A model generated the notes under the pieces. The model did no database searches and was not told where the DNA came from. It saw nothing but the letters and a program-made list of their open reading frames with translations. This document shows, piece by piece, positions 25,167 to 34,055 of a stretch of 64,000 bases of DNA; the first letter of the stretch is position 1, and every line of letters starts with the position of its first letter. The DNA lies in the NCBI GenBank assembly GCA_903813345.2, contig CAIIXF020000011.1, forward strand, positions 17,529,754 to 17,593,753. The letters are read 5' to 3'. Made by a program: the position numbers and the translations under genes. Source of the DNA: Owenia fusiformis (taxonomy: Eukaryota; Annelida; Polychaeta; Sabellida; Oweniidae).

Positions 25167-25184
25167 TGGTGCCGTTGCCAGCCG
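25167..25184 (+). promoter_or_regulatory. tRNA primer-binding site
   Basis: TGGTGCCGTTGCCAGCCG starts one base after the LTR and begins with the TGG that pairs with a tRNA CCA end. I do not assign the tRNA. Confidence 0.75.
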
Positions 25185-25307
25185 AAACCTAAGGTTTAAT
25201 ATTTTCTATATCACAACAAATCAATTGAAAAATACAAAATTAATCAAGACTTTCAATCTTCAAATTCAAATAAATTAACAAACAGATAAAGATTAGATCC
25301 CTCTTGC

Positions 25308-26405
25308 ATGTACAGACGAATTAACGGGAGATTGAATAGACAACATCCAGACATGGCGGATGAAATGAATGATCAATTATTAGCGCGCCTTCAGGCGCTG
25401 GAAATGAATCAGGAACAAGGACCTCGCGCAGCTTCGGTCACGCGACCAATGATTTTTTCACACTCTTCTTCAGTAAGTAACCCACGCTCGTGGATTGACA
25501 AATATCAGCTTTATGCTCAAACACAACGATGGGACGCACAGGGCACGTGCGACTACCTGAAAATGTTTTTGAGTGGCATTGCTGAGATTTGGTTTGACAA
25601 TTTAGAGGAAGAAACAAAACAAAATTGGGACGCCCTACGCGCGGCCTTTGTTCAAAAATTTATAGAATCCACTCCAAAGTGGTCTCTCGAAAGCAAACTA
25701 TTGCAACGCGTGCATCAAGCTGGAGAACCCATTGACGCATATCTTAATGATGTGTCTCTCCAATGTTCGCGTCTTGAAATAGGTGACGGAGAACACATAC
25801 GCATATTAATTCGCGGCCTGTCACCTAAAATGAGAAGTCATGTACTGAGTCACTCTCCCGTTACCGTCGCCGATGTGGAACGCCTTGCAAAACTTCATGA
25901 AAGTATCTCATCAGAGGACAGAGTGCCCAAATCTATTAATGCCATCGTCCCTGACAACCAATTGAAAACCCTAATGGACAAAATGGAAGAACAACGTGGA
26001 ATGTTGGAGGAAATGTCCGACAGGATAAGGAGGAACGAAAGGAGACCTCCACGGGACCTGTACAATGGCCGCACGAGTACAGGTAGACCCTACTGCACAA
26101 ATTGTCATCAGGTAGGTCATCTTAACGTAGTATGTCGAAGGCCAACATTTGATCCTAATCCCAATGGTCGAGGTAGACGATTTTCTCCTAGACCATCACA
26201 AAGCAATAACTCCTTCAGAGGTCGCCAAATGCAATCAGATCGTCCATGGTATCAAGATAATAGACGGGTCCACTTTCAAGGTCAAAATACCTTTCAAAAT
26301 CAAAATAATCAGAGATCCTTCCCACAAGATCGTCGAAATGATAGATACCCCGCTCCTCGATCTCCACAATCCTCAGGGCCCAGCAGACCGAATCATTTAA
26401 ACTAA
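25308..26405 (+). CDS. gag: Gag polyprotein
   Basis: 365 residues forming the structural protein of the intracellular particle. A region typical of retrotransposon Gag capsid (about 50-200) includes RSWIDKYQLYAQTQRW and a WFDNLEE...W.ALRAAFVQKF stretch. A coiled-coil-like Met/Glu-rich segment lies near 220-240. A single CCHC zinc knuckle C-X2-C-X4-H-X4-C lies at 263-276. A basic, Arg/Gln/Asn-rich nucleocapsid tail follows to the end. The first ATG is at 25308; Met 16 (ACATGG context) is a plausible alternative. The last sense codons form a slippery heptamer, so a fraction of ribosomes continues into pol with almost all of Gag retained. Confidence 0.92.
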   Translation: MYRRINGRLNRQHPDMADEMNDQLLARLQALEMNQEQGPRAASVTRPMIFSHSSSVSNPRSWIDKYQLYAQTQRWDAQGTCDYLKMFLSGIAEIWFDNLEEETKQNWDALRAAFVQKFIESTPKWSLESKLLQRVHQAGEPIDAYLNDVSLQCSRLEIGDGEHIRILIRGLSPKMRSHVLSHSPVTVADVERLAKLHESISSEDRVPKSINAIVPDNQLKTLMDKMEEQRGMLEEMSDRIRRNERRPPRDLYNGRTSTGRPYCTNCHQVGHLNVVCRRPTFDPNPNGRGRRFSPRPSQSNNSFRGRQMQSDRPWYQDNRRVHFQGQNTFQNQNNQRSFPQDRRNDRYPAPRSPQSSGPSRPNHLN

Positions 26406-26438
26406 TAACTCCTGCAGATACCGAGGTCCATGCAGGAG
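26396..26438 (+). promoter_or_regulatory. Programmed -1 ribosomal frameshift signal
   Basis: The slippery heptamer TTTAAAC (26396-26402) is correctly phased as T TTA AAC in the gag frame and is followed at once by the gag stop TAA (26403-26405). After a 6-nt spacer comes an 8-bp perfect stem: CTCCTGCA 26409-26416 with TGCAGGAG 26431-26438, loop 14 nt. The -1 frame is open from here through pol, whose own first ATG is only at 26462. Heptamer, spacing and stem all match the classical -1 frameshift layout. Confidence 0.88.
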
Positions 26439-29400
26439 CTGATTTTCAAAACCCTCAACATATGTATGCTATTTCTGGGTTACACTCATATGATGATCTG
26501 GATGTACAAGACTCAAACTCGTGTTCGAGCGAGACATTGTCTTTAGAGAATTTGAATGATGCTCAATCATTTGGGGATCAAAGTAGGTCTTGCCCCCGGG
26601 CAACCCCCCCATTGAGCATGAATCCTTACTGTGCCACAATATCGTCCATTGGCGATGTGGTTGATGAACTTGGCATGACCATCGCTGAAACATGTTCGGG
26701 TGTCAGCAACGGCTCTCATAGTTCAGATAAACGGTCGGCATTCGCAATGACTCCTAACGGAGCTGGGGACCAAAGTAGGCTTCGCCCCCGGGCAGCCACC
26801 CCATTCAATCTCGTATGCAAATCATCATCTGACCAATGTAAACCAGGGGAGCTTCCTCCATCTGAAAAAGAACAAGAAAATGAAATTAACAATTCTGACG
26901 ACGTCACATTCGACGAATATATACCATCGGAAAATCGGGCCCCAACATATGAATACCCACCTCCTGAAACTATTCCCCAGAATAATCATGCAGATCGGCT
27001 AGAACCCACAGTTAATCTACTCAAGGCCCCATACCCCAACCATGTACAATCAGACCACAACTATGCATGCCAAACCAATGACAACTTTGTTCTTTTCAAC
27101 GAGGCTTGTGCAGAGGAAACGATCGAAAATGCAAACAATAACCACATAAATCACAATGTTAACAACGAACATGAAACAATATCTCATTCCAATCAACATT
27201 CATTCTCTGTCAATATGGAACCTATCTTCCACGATAATATAATACGGGTCAAACTATTGGGTCAACATTGCTACGCCTTACTTGACAGTGGCGCAACAAT
27301 AAGTGGAATTAATAAAGATTGGTTCGAAAAATTCCCCTGGGCTCAAAACGACCTTCAAAAATCTGATTGTGGGGGAGTGGAAATAGCAAACGGAACTTCC
27401 ATGAAAATCACAGGCCTCATTAAACTACCCATCATAATAGGTCAAACAACGACAGCAGTTGAATTCCACATAATTGACAATTTAGCTCACCCTGTGATTC
27501 TGGGTACCAACTTTTTAACGGAACACCAAGCAGTAGTAGATTTCTGTAAAAACACTTTAAAATACTCCGTTCCCCGTTCCACTGACATCATTGCCGGAAC
27601 AAAAGTGACCATACCCGCTAGATCGGAAGTAGTCCTAACTCTTAACCTCAAGAGAAAAATGCCTGATAATGTACTAGGCATATGCTCACAGCCAGAAAGT
27701 GCCGCAAAAAGACCCCTGCTAATGGCAATTTCATTATCAAAAACATCAAATCAAATGGTCCAAACCAGGCTAGTAAATGCCACTACGGTGGACCTCACAA
27801 TACAAAACAATGAAAGAATAGGAAAGTTTGAGTGCATTGATTCCAAGGCTAAAATCATTCCCCTTGATCTTTATACCTCTAAGGGGGAAAGGAAATATCA
27901 AACCGGTACTTCAGGTCACACTGAAAATAAACAAACAAACCCTGATTTGCAATATGGTAACACTCAATTCATTAATCAACAATACGATGGTTTAAGTGCA
28001 AGACCTTTGGAGATAAATGCCATAAACTCCTTGAACCCTGAGGCCGTACCAACAAAGCAAACATCCGAGACTCTAACAGACAGGTCAAACTGGTCTATTC
28101 ACTCAGAATTAGATTTCAAAGATTCAATACTTTCTGAAAATCAAAAATTGGAACTTACCTCCGTTTTAGAAAAGAATGTGGAAGCATTCTCCTCGCCAGG
28201 AAATGAATTGGGATTCACGGATTTAATTGAACATGAAATCAATTTGAAACCCAATGCGAAGATTTTCAGACAGAGACCATATCCATGCTCCCCTGCAAAA
28301 AGAGCCCTTATAACAACTGAGGTAAATAAACTATTAGACATGGGAGTAGTCCAACCCAGTAAATCAGCATGGAGCGCCCCAATAGTCCTGATCAAAAAGG
28401 GTGAAAAGGTTAGATTATGTGTTGATTGGAGGGGCCTCAATTCAATGACTCAATTCGACGCGTACAGGATGCCAGATTTACAAGAATTACTTGATAGTAT
28501 GGCCCAAACAAAAGGCCGTTACTGGTCGTGCCTCGATATGTTTAAAGCATACTTCCAAGTAAAACTCGCCCCTCAATCTAGGGAACTTACAGCTTTCTCG
28601 ACTCACGATGGGCTATTCGAATTTACACGTTGTGGACAAGGGCTTGTGGGGTCACCTAGTACATTTGTTCGTTTGATGGACCAATTGTTCAGGGGCTTAC
28701 AATATCAGAATCTATATATCTACCTAGATGACCTCATCCTGTTCTCCCCCACATGGGATCATCATCTTGCCTTAATTAACGAAACACTGTCCAGGATTAA
28801 AAAGGCAGGCCTAAAAATATCACTATCAAAATGTCAATGGGGTAAGGACGAAGTACTCTATCTAGGGCACATTCTATCTGAACATGGCTATAAACCAGAT
28901 CCAGCCAAATGCAAAATGGTACGTGATTTCCCTACCCCTAATTCAGTGAAATCAGTAAGAATGTTTCTTGGACTGTCCGGATATTATCGGAGATTCCTCA
29001 AAGATTACTCGAGAATTTCACGGCCTCTCACAGAACTGACCAAGAAAGATATCGAGTTCGTCTGGGGACCAGAACAACAACAAGCCTTAGACACACTCAA
29101 GGCAGGTATTTGTGAACATGCCATGCTACTCTACCCTGATTTTTCTCTTCCTTTCATCCTGGAAACAGATGCATGTAACAAGGGTCTAGGTGCGTGCCTA
29201 ACTCAAGAAATCGATGGAAAGGAGAAAGCCATTTCGTTCAGTGGACGAGCTTTGACTCCCACAGAAGCAAAATACGCCACCATTGACCTAGAACTACTCG
29301 CCATTGTGTACGGAGTCAAGAAATTCAGACACTACCTAGAGGTATCCGAATTCATCATCAGAACAGATCACGCTCCCTTGAAATTTCTGATCAATACAAA

Positions 29401-31924
29401 GCAATTGAGCGACTCCAAAAGAGCGAGATGGATATTGTTTTTGTCACATTTTAGATACACATTAGAGGTCAGGAGCGGTAAATTAAATGCGAATGCAGAT
29501 TTTGCCTCCAGAGTAGAACACACTCCAGTGCAGGATTCAGATCTACAGCAGGAACACCACGAGGAGATACGTAGAATGGTAATGCCAGAATGTCAGCCAC
29601 AAATTCACGCTGCGATAGGGAAAACCCCACTATCCCTAGGTAATTTACCCTTCCAGCCTCCCGGCCCAATATCAAAATTGCAGCCAGATGATTTGAAATT
29701 CTTCGATCCACTAGCTAGGTACACAGACCAACAGGAAACGTCAACACAAGCAAACACACCCACGCTAGAAGACCTGTGGGACACGTACGAAACCGACCCC
29801 GACTCAACAAAACAGTATCATACCCAAAGTCACTCAGCCAAACAAACTACGGATGTTGATATGGACCAAACAACTTCAGAAGTATTGAACCCCATACCGA
29901 GCGATATTATCATGGAAACCACAGACACAGAGGCCACAGCAAACCCCGTTCACAAAATTACTACGGATAGGCCTACGCAAAGAACGACAAATCTGAATAA
30001 CCATTCGACGGCTTCGACAAGTGAAACCGCTAACGAACCGGGAACTCCACCCGCGCCTGACGAACAGCAAGATGAAATGGCAAATATCCAGGAAACTGAC
30101 ACGGTAAATAGCCAAGCAGACCTGTACACCAATACACCCGAGATGGAGGAATTAAGGCAGCTACAACTCACCGACCCTTTCTGTAGCCCATTAATTCAAT
30201 ATTTACATACAAATGTACTACCAGATAACAACAGCGAGGCCAGAAAATTGTTGTTACAGGCAGATAGCTTCCTTATGATTGACAACGTCCTGTATCACAA
30301 ACATTACGACCATCACTCCCACGCCATGATAAATAGGCTAGTTATACCCAATTGTCTAGTTGACACCATTCTCTTCGCATCCCATGATCAGATTCTTAGC
30401 GGACATCTAGGCATCCTTAAAACAAAAGCAAGGGTATTACAAAAGTATTACTGGCCGAAACAATCACAAGATGTTGAAAATTGGGTGAAATCATGCGTAC
30501 CATGTAATTCACGCAGAATTCGGAGAAAACACGAACAACCAATTCAGCCTATTCCAGCGCCATCGGCAGTCTGGGAAATGATTAGTATTGACACATTAGG
30601 GCCCCTGACAACAACACATGACAAAAACAGGTTCATTATATGTATCTCTGATCATTTATCCAAATACTCCATAGCACTAGCAACCCCAGATCAACAGGCT
30701 GCAACAGTGGCGACATTACTCTTTCACCGAGTAATATGTATTTTTGGCTGCCCAGGGGTCATAATATCCGACAACGGGACTAATTACGTTAGTCAACTCG
30801 TCCAAGAGCTATGCAAAATGTTCCTCATTGATAAAAGACAAACTCTGCCGTATAACCCCCGTGCAAACGGCCTCATTGAAGCAGGGAACAAAATCCTCGC
30901 AAAAATGCTCTCCATATATGTGTCACAACACCACAAAGATTGGGACGTCTATCTACCTTCCGTCGTGTTTGCCTACAATGCATCGGTTCACGCCTCCACC
31001 CAGATCATACCATCGATGCTTGTATTTGGTAGGGTACCAAAACTCCCTATCGACACCCAATACAAAATACCCTCAGACGCCCCCAGAGACATACAAGATC
31101 ATCTCAAAAGCACCCTCAGCCAAGTAGCAGAATGCGAACATATGGCCACAAAAATACTACAAAGCCAGAAGGAGAAAATGAAAGCAGACCATGACCGCCG
31201 GACAAAACATAAGTTCATTAAATTCCAAGTAGGCGATTGTGTGTACTTAAAGGTCCCTCCCAAAAATAAGGCACTGTCACACAAACTAAATTTCACACAT
31301 CAAGGTCCATTCACAATAGTGCAAATAACAAACAATGAGCTAAATGCTACATTACGCAGACTAAGCAATGGTACACTATACCCCAAATCTGTACATGTGG
31401 GCAGGCTCAGTAAAGCGGAGTACAGATGGCCCCGCCCAGAACCGCCAGATAATTACGAACCACATACAGAAACCCCCGGGCCAGACACAGTTGCCCATAA
31501 TCTCGAAGATGCACAACCCCCCGCTCAGACAGACAAATATCCAATCGGGAATACCAAAGCGACCTCCGAGCCGAAGACCGACAATCAAAAAGAGACATCT
31601 CAGAAACTCACAAAGAACGACTTGCAGGGAACACCAATTCCTACACCAATACCTACACCTCAGGACATCGACAGTGAGAGTGACGAGGATACAGAAGACG
31701 AATTCTACGAGATCGCCGACATATTAAAGTCAAGGAAACTCAAGAATGGCACTAAACAATATTTTGTCAGCTGGAAGAACTATGATCCTTCCCACAACAG
31801 CTGGGTCGATTTCAACGATCTCTCAGAAGACATGAAGTTATGGGCTTTACAAGAATTTCAAGATCCCAAGAAAAAAGGCAAACCAAGAAAAAATACAAAC
31901 GCCGACACTAAATTAAAATTATAA
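26402..31924 (+). CDS. pol: Pol: protease, RT, RNase H, integrase, chromodomain
   Basis: Open in the -1 frame from the slippery site. From the first ATG (26462) it is 1820 residues; by frameshift it adds about 1840 to Gag. Positions below count from that ATG. Residues 1-250 are a polar linker with a short repeat (GDQSR...PRA twice). The aspartic protease has DSGA at 275-278. RT has CVDWRGLN, CLDMFKAYF and YLDD at 754-757; the usual LPFGL block is RCGQGLVGSPSTF. RNase H has LETDA and TDHAPLKF. Integrase has a zinc finger H-X6-H-X29-C-X2-C and a D,D35E core (SIDTLGP, ISDNGTNY, GLIEAGN), then a GPF module. A chromodomain follows at about 1747-1800 (YEIADIL, YFVSWKNYDP, SWVDF). All catalytic residues are present. 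A chromodomain can steer integration toward modified histone tails. Confidence 0.93.
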   Translation, partial: LITPADTEVHAGADFQNPQHMYAISGLHSYDDLDVQDSNSCSSETLSLENLNDAQSFGDQSRSCPRATPPLSMNPYCATISSIGDVVDELGMTIAETCSGVSNGSHSSDKRSAFAMTPNGAGDQSRLRPRAATPFNLVCKSSSDQCKPGELPPSEKEQENEINNSDDVTFDEYIPSENRAPTYEYPPPETIPQNNHADRLEPTVNLLKAPYPNHVQSDHNYACQTNDNFVLFNEACAEETIENANNNHINHNVNNEHETISHSNQHSFSVNMEPIFHDNIIRVKLLGQHCYALLDSGATISGINKDWFEKFPWAQNDLQKSDCGGVEIANGTSMKITGLIKLPIIIGQTTTAVEFHIIDNLAHPVILGTNFLTEHQAVVDFCKNTLKYSVPRSTDIIAGTKVTIPARSEVVLTLNLKRKMPDNVLGICSQPESAAKRPLLMAISLSKTSNQMVQTRLVNATTVDLTIQNNERIGKFECIDSKAKIIPLDLYTSKGERKYQTGTSGHTENKQTNPDLQYGNTQFINQQYDGLSARPLEINAINSLNPEAVPTKQTSETLTDRSNWSIHSELDFKDSILSENQKLELTSVLEKNVEAFSSPGNELGFTDLIEHEINLKPNAKIFRQRPYPCSPAKRALITTEVNKLLDMGVVQPSKSAWSAPIVLIKKGEKVRLCVDWRGLNSMTQFDAYRMPDLQELLDSMAQTKGRYWSCLDMFKAYFQVKLAPQSRELTAFSTHDGLFEFTRCGQGLVGSPSTFVRLMDQLFRGLQYQNLYIYLDDLILFSPTWDHHLALINETLSRIKKAGLKISLSKCQWGKDEVLYLGHILSEHGYKPDPAKCKMVRDFPTPNSVKSVRMFLGLSGYYRRFLKDYSRISRPLTELTKKDIEFVWGPEQQQALDTLKAGICEHAMLLYPDFSLPFILETDACNKGLGACLTQEIDGKEKAISFSGRALTPTEAKYATIDLELLAIVYGVKKFRHYLEVSEFIIRTDHAPLKFLINTKQLSDSKRARWILFLSHFRYTLEVRSGKLNANADFASRVEHTPVQDSDLQQEHHEEIRRMVMPECQPQIHAAIGKTPLSLGNLPFQPPGPISKLQPDDLKFFDPLARYTDQQETSTQANTPTLEDLWDTYETDPDSTKQYHTQSHSAKQTTDVDMDQTTSEVLNPIPSDIIMETTDTEATANPVHKITTDRPTQRTTNLNNHSTASTSETANEPGTPPAPDEQQDEMANIQETDTVNSQADLYTNTPEMEELRQLQLTDPFCSPLIQYLHTNVLPDNNSEARKLLLQADSFLMIDNVLYHKHYDHHSHAMINRLVIPNCLVDTILFASHDQILSGHLGILKTKARVLQKYYWPKQSQDVENWVKSCVPCNSRRIRRKHEQPIQPIPAPSAVWEMISIDTLGPLTTTHDKNRFIICISDHLSKYSIALATPDQQAATVATLLFHRVICIFGCPGVIISDNGTNYVSQLVQELCKMFLIDKRQTLPYNPRANGLIEAGNKILAKMLSIYVSQHHKDWDVYLPSVVFAYNASVHASTQIIPSMLVFGRVPKLPIDTQYKIPSDAPRDIQDHLKSTLSQVAECEHMATKILQSQKEKMKADHDRRTKHKFIKFQVGDCVYLKVPPKNKALSHKLNFTHQGPFTIVQITNNELNATLRRLSNGTLYPKSVHVGRLSKAEYRWPRPEPPDNYEPHTETPGPDTVAHNLEDAQPPAQTDKYPIGNTKATSEPKTDNQKETSQKLTKNDLQGTPIPTPIPTPQDIDSESDEDTEDEFYEIADILKSRKLKNGTKQYFVSWKNYDPSHNSWVDFNDLSEDMKLWALQEFQDPKKKGKPRKNTNADTKLKL

Positions 31925-33767
31925 CGTTGACCTTAAAATGTTATATTCTCCCTCAGTCTAAGACCAATATAATCAAAGCTGTACCAATCGCAAACCAAAG
32001 TATTAACATATTATGCACGCGCGCCATACCATCCAACACAATTCACATTCTCCATTCTATCTTATCCCCATAACATTCACATACAAATATTTGAATGTAA
32101 TAGAATCAAAATTAATACTTATAAGAAACACCCCTGTTATCAAGTCGCAAGTCACGTTAGCGATAATCAACCTGATATTGTGGAATATTACCTAATGATA
32201 CCTATAAACCAACAAATATTATTCGGGTCACAATACATTTCGGATCTGCACGGATTCAACAACACTTAGGTAAGAACTAATCTCGTACTTCATTACTATT
32301 TAACCAAGACCGCAATTCAGATAATTCACACTCAAAGCGGCTTGTTAAATCCATATTTAATACCAAATTATTTAATCCATATGAATACTTAAAGAGGGCA
32401 ATATATATTTCAAGTTTACTATTAAGCCTCTAGAATACAATTGATTAGCAAAAATAAGTTCTTCCTAATAAGCAATTTGTATCATGCCTAGAATCACTCT
32501 CATCTTTGGAAACCAGGGTTCTATACCTTTGACTGGTTTACAATATAATTTCATTAGAAGATCAAACCTTCTCGCTGATACCTATGAACATATATGCAAA
32601 GAGAAATTGGCGGAAGCCACCATCATAGTCCCAGATCACATCAGATTAAGCGAATTTCACCTTTTTCGGACCAGATACAAATCCTACACTGAAAATGGTT
32701 TTGTCAGATATAACCTGGGCATTATTGAAAGGCTACAAAAAGAATGTAAAGACATAACAGATTTCTTTGAATTTAGAGATATACCTTCCACGCTTCAGTC
32801 AAAATGTCTCGTAACAATCCAAAACCAAGTGACATTCCCTGATATTAGTAATCTACCCCTTCCAATATCCCTCCAACAACGGTTGAAATTCGCGGATTTT
32901 TAAATTTATTTCTCATTTCAACATTCAAAAATCCACATGCAACAATAAGCTTCTTTCTCTATTCGAAAAAAAAATGGCTTAAAATATACAAACAAAGAAA
33001 AAATTGATAATGGACTCATTTTAACCAGGGAATATTTAGAATGCTCCACAAGTAACTCATGGGTCGAAGATAAACGGTATTAAAAGGCCCATATAGATAC
33101 AAATAAACTTGAAAATGACTCTCACACTTCAGTAAAGACGCATCGGTACTCGTACATCGCTTTGTTCTTGAACAAGGACCTACTTCACCTAGCCATAATT
33201 GCATGTAATCTCGACGCAATCAAACTCATCTTTCTATTCCCTAGTTCAAACTATTTCTAGTCAAACGGCTGCTCAACTGTCCCTCAAAAATAATTCAATA
33301 TTGACATGAAACAAAACAAAATGAAAACAAAAAGAAAAAAAAAAGAAAGAAAATAGAATGAGTAAATGATAAGGAAAAGAACCTCTTTATATGCAGATAT
33401 ATTTAGAATTTTAATAAACGATATATATCCCTGTTCGCGGGTCTAAAAAGTGAATAATGCGCATATAAAATGTAATAGGTGGCCACCTTCATATCATATG
33501 GATGCTTCATATAATTATCTACTTTCCTTCAAAAGGACAGATTCACTCTCCGCGCGGAGAATTATAATAAACAATTATTTAAACCCAAGCATCCTAAGAG
33601 AAACGAGGTTAAAACAAAACAGCAAACAAAAGAGACCGGCCATTAGATATACAGGGCCCGATATTTAAAATCTACTTTATTGCCCAAGCTAAAAACCTGC
33701 GCGAAAAATCACTGCGTCCCTATCGACCCATTGTGTCAAATATTTAAGGAATAAAATACGAACATGC

Positions 33768-33801
<34 letters not shown>

Positions 33802-34055
33802 TGAGCAGCCTACACGATATTGAAAATCCCAGGCCCACAAGGTCAAAAAGAAGAAACTCTATAATAAACAAAAAAGCCTAAAATCTAACCTCATGACGCA
33901 ACGCCAGCATCACGTGACCACAGTTCATGCAAGACTCATATATTTATTGCCCAACCCAAGCCACTTCAACATTGCTCCTCGGGATCACCACCAAGACACA
34001 TCTAAGCCACTAACACATTAATTCTTTGAATCAACACCAAGACACGTCACGCACC
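31925..34055 (+). other. 2.1-kb pol-env spacer
   Basis: It contains the orphan ORF at 32484-32903, a donor-like CTTAG|GTAAGA at 32269/32270, a (CA)n run at about 33773-33799, and short direct repeats CACCAAGACAC just before env. The region may hold leader exons and the env splice acceptor, but I cannot fix one with confidence. Confidence 0.45.
32484..32903 (+). CDS. Orphan 139-residue ORF between pol and env
   Basis: It starts at a genuine ATG (ATCATGCC) and has no recognised family. The protein is globular-looking, mixed-charge, with two Cys (residues about 38 and 107) and no signal peptide, membrane segment or zinc motif. It begins PRITLIFGNQGSIPLTGLQY. Upstream, TTCTTCCTAATAAG could serve as a splice acceptor. 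It is one of the longer ATG-started ORFs outside the named genes of this element and occupies the place where complex retroviruses carry accessory genes. Function unknown; it could also be chance. Confidence 0.5.
   Translation: MPRITLIFGNQGSIPLTGLQYNFIRRSNLLADTYEHICKEKLAEATIIVPDHIRLSEFHLFRTRYKSYTENGFVRYNLGIIERLQKECKDITDFFEFRDIPSTLQSKCLVTIQNQVTFPDISNLPLPISLQQRLKFADF

Noticed and set aside
26149-26400. 83-codon ORF in the third frame at the end of gag
   Set aside because: It is in neither the gag nor the -1 pol frame and reflects the polar nucleocapsid composition.
29469-30171. Antisense ORFs inside pol
   Set aside because: Shadows of the pol frame with no motif.
34026-34055. Upstream extension of env by ten codons
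   Set aside because: It begins at TTG, not ATG. The ATG at 34056 has a strong context and is followed by a signal peptide.
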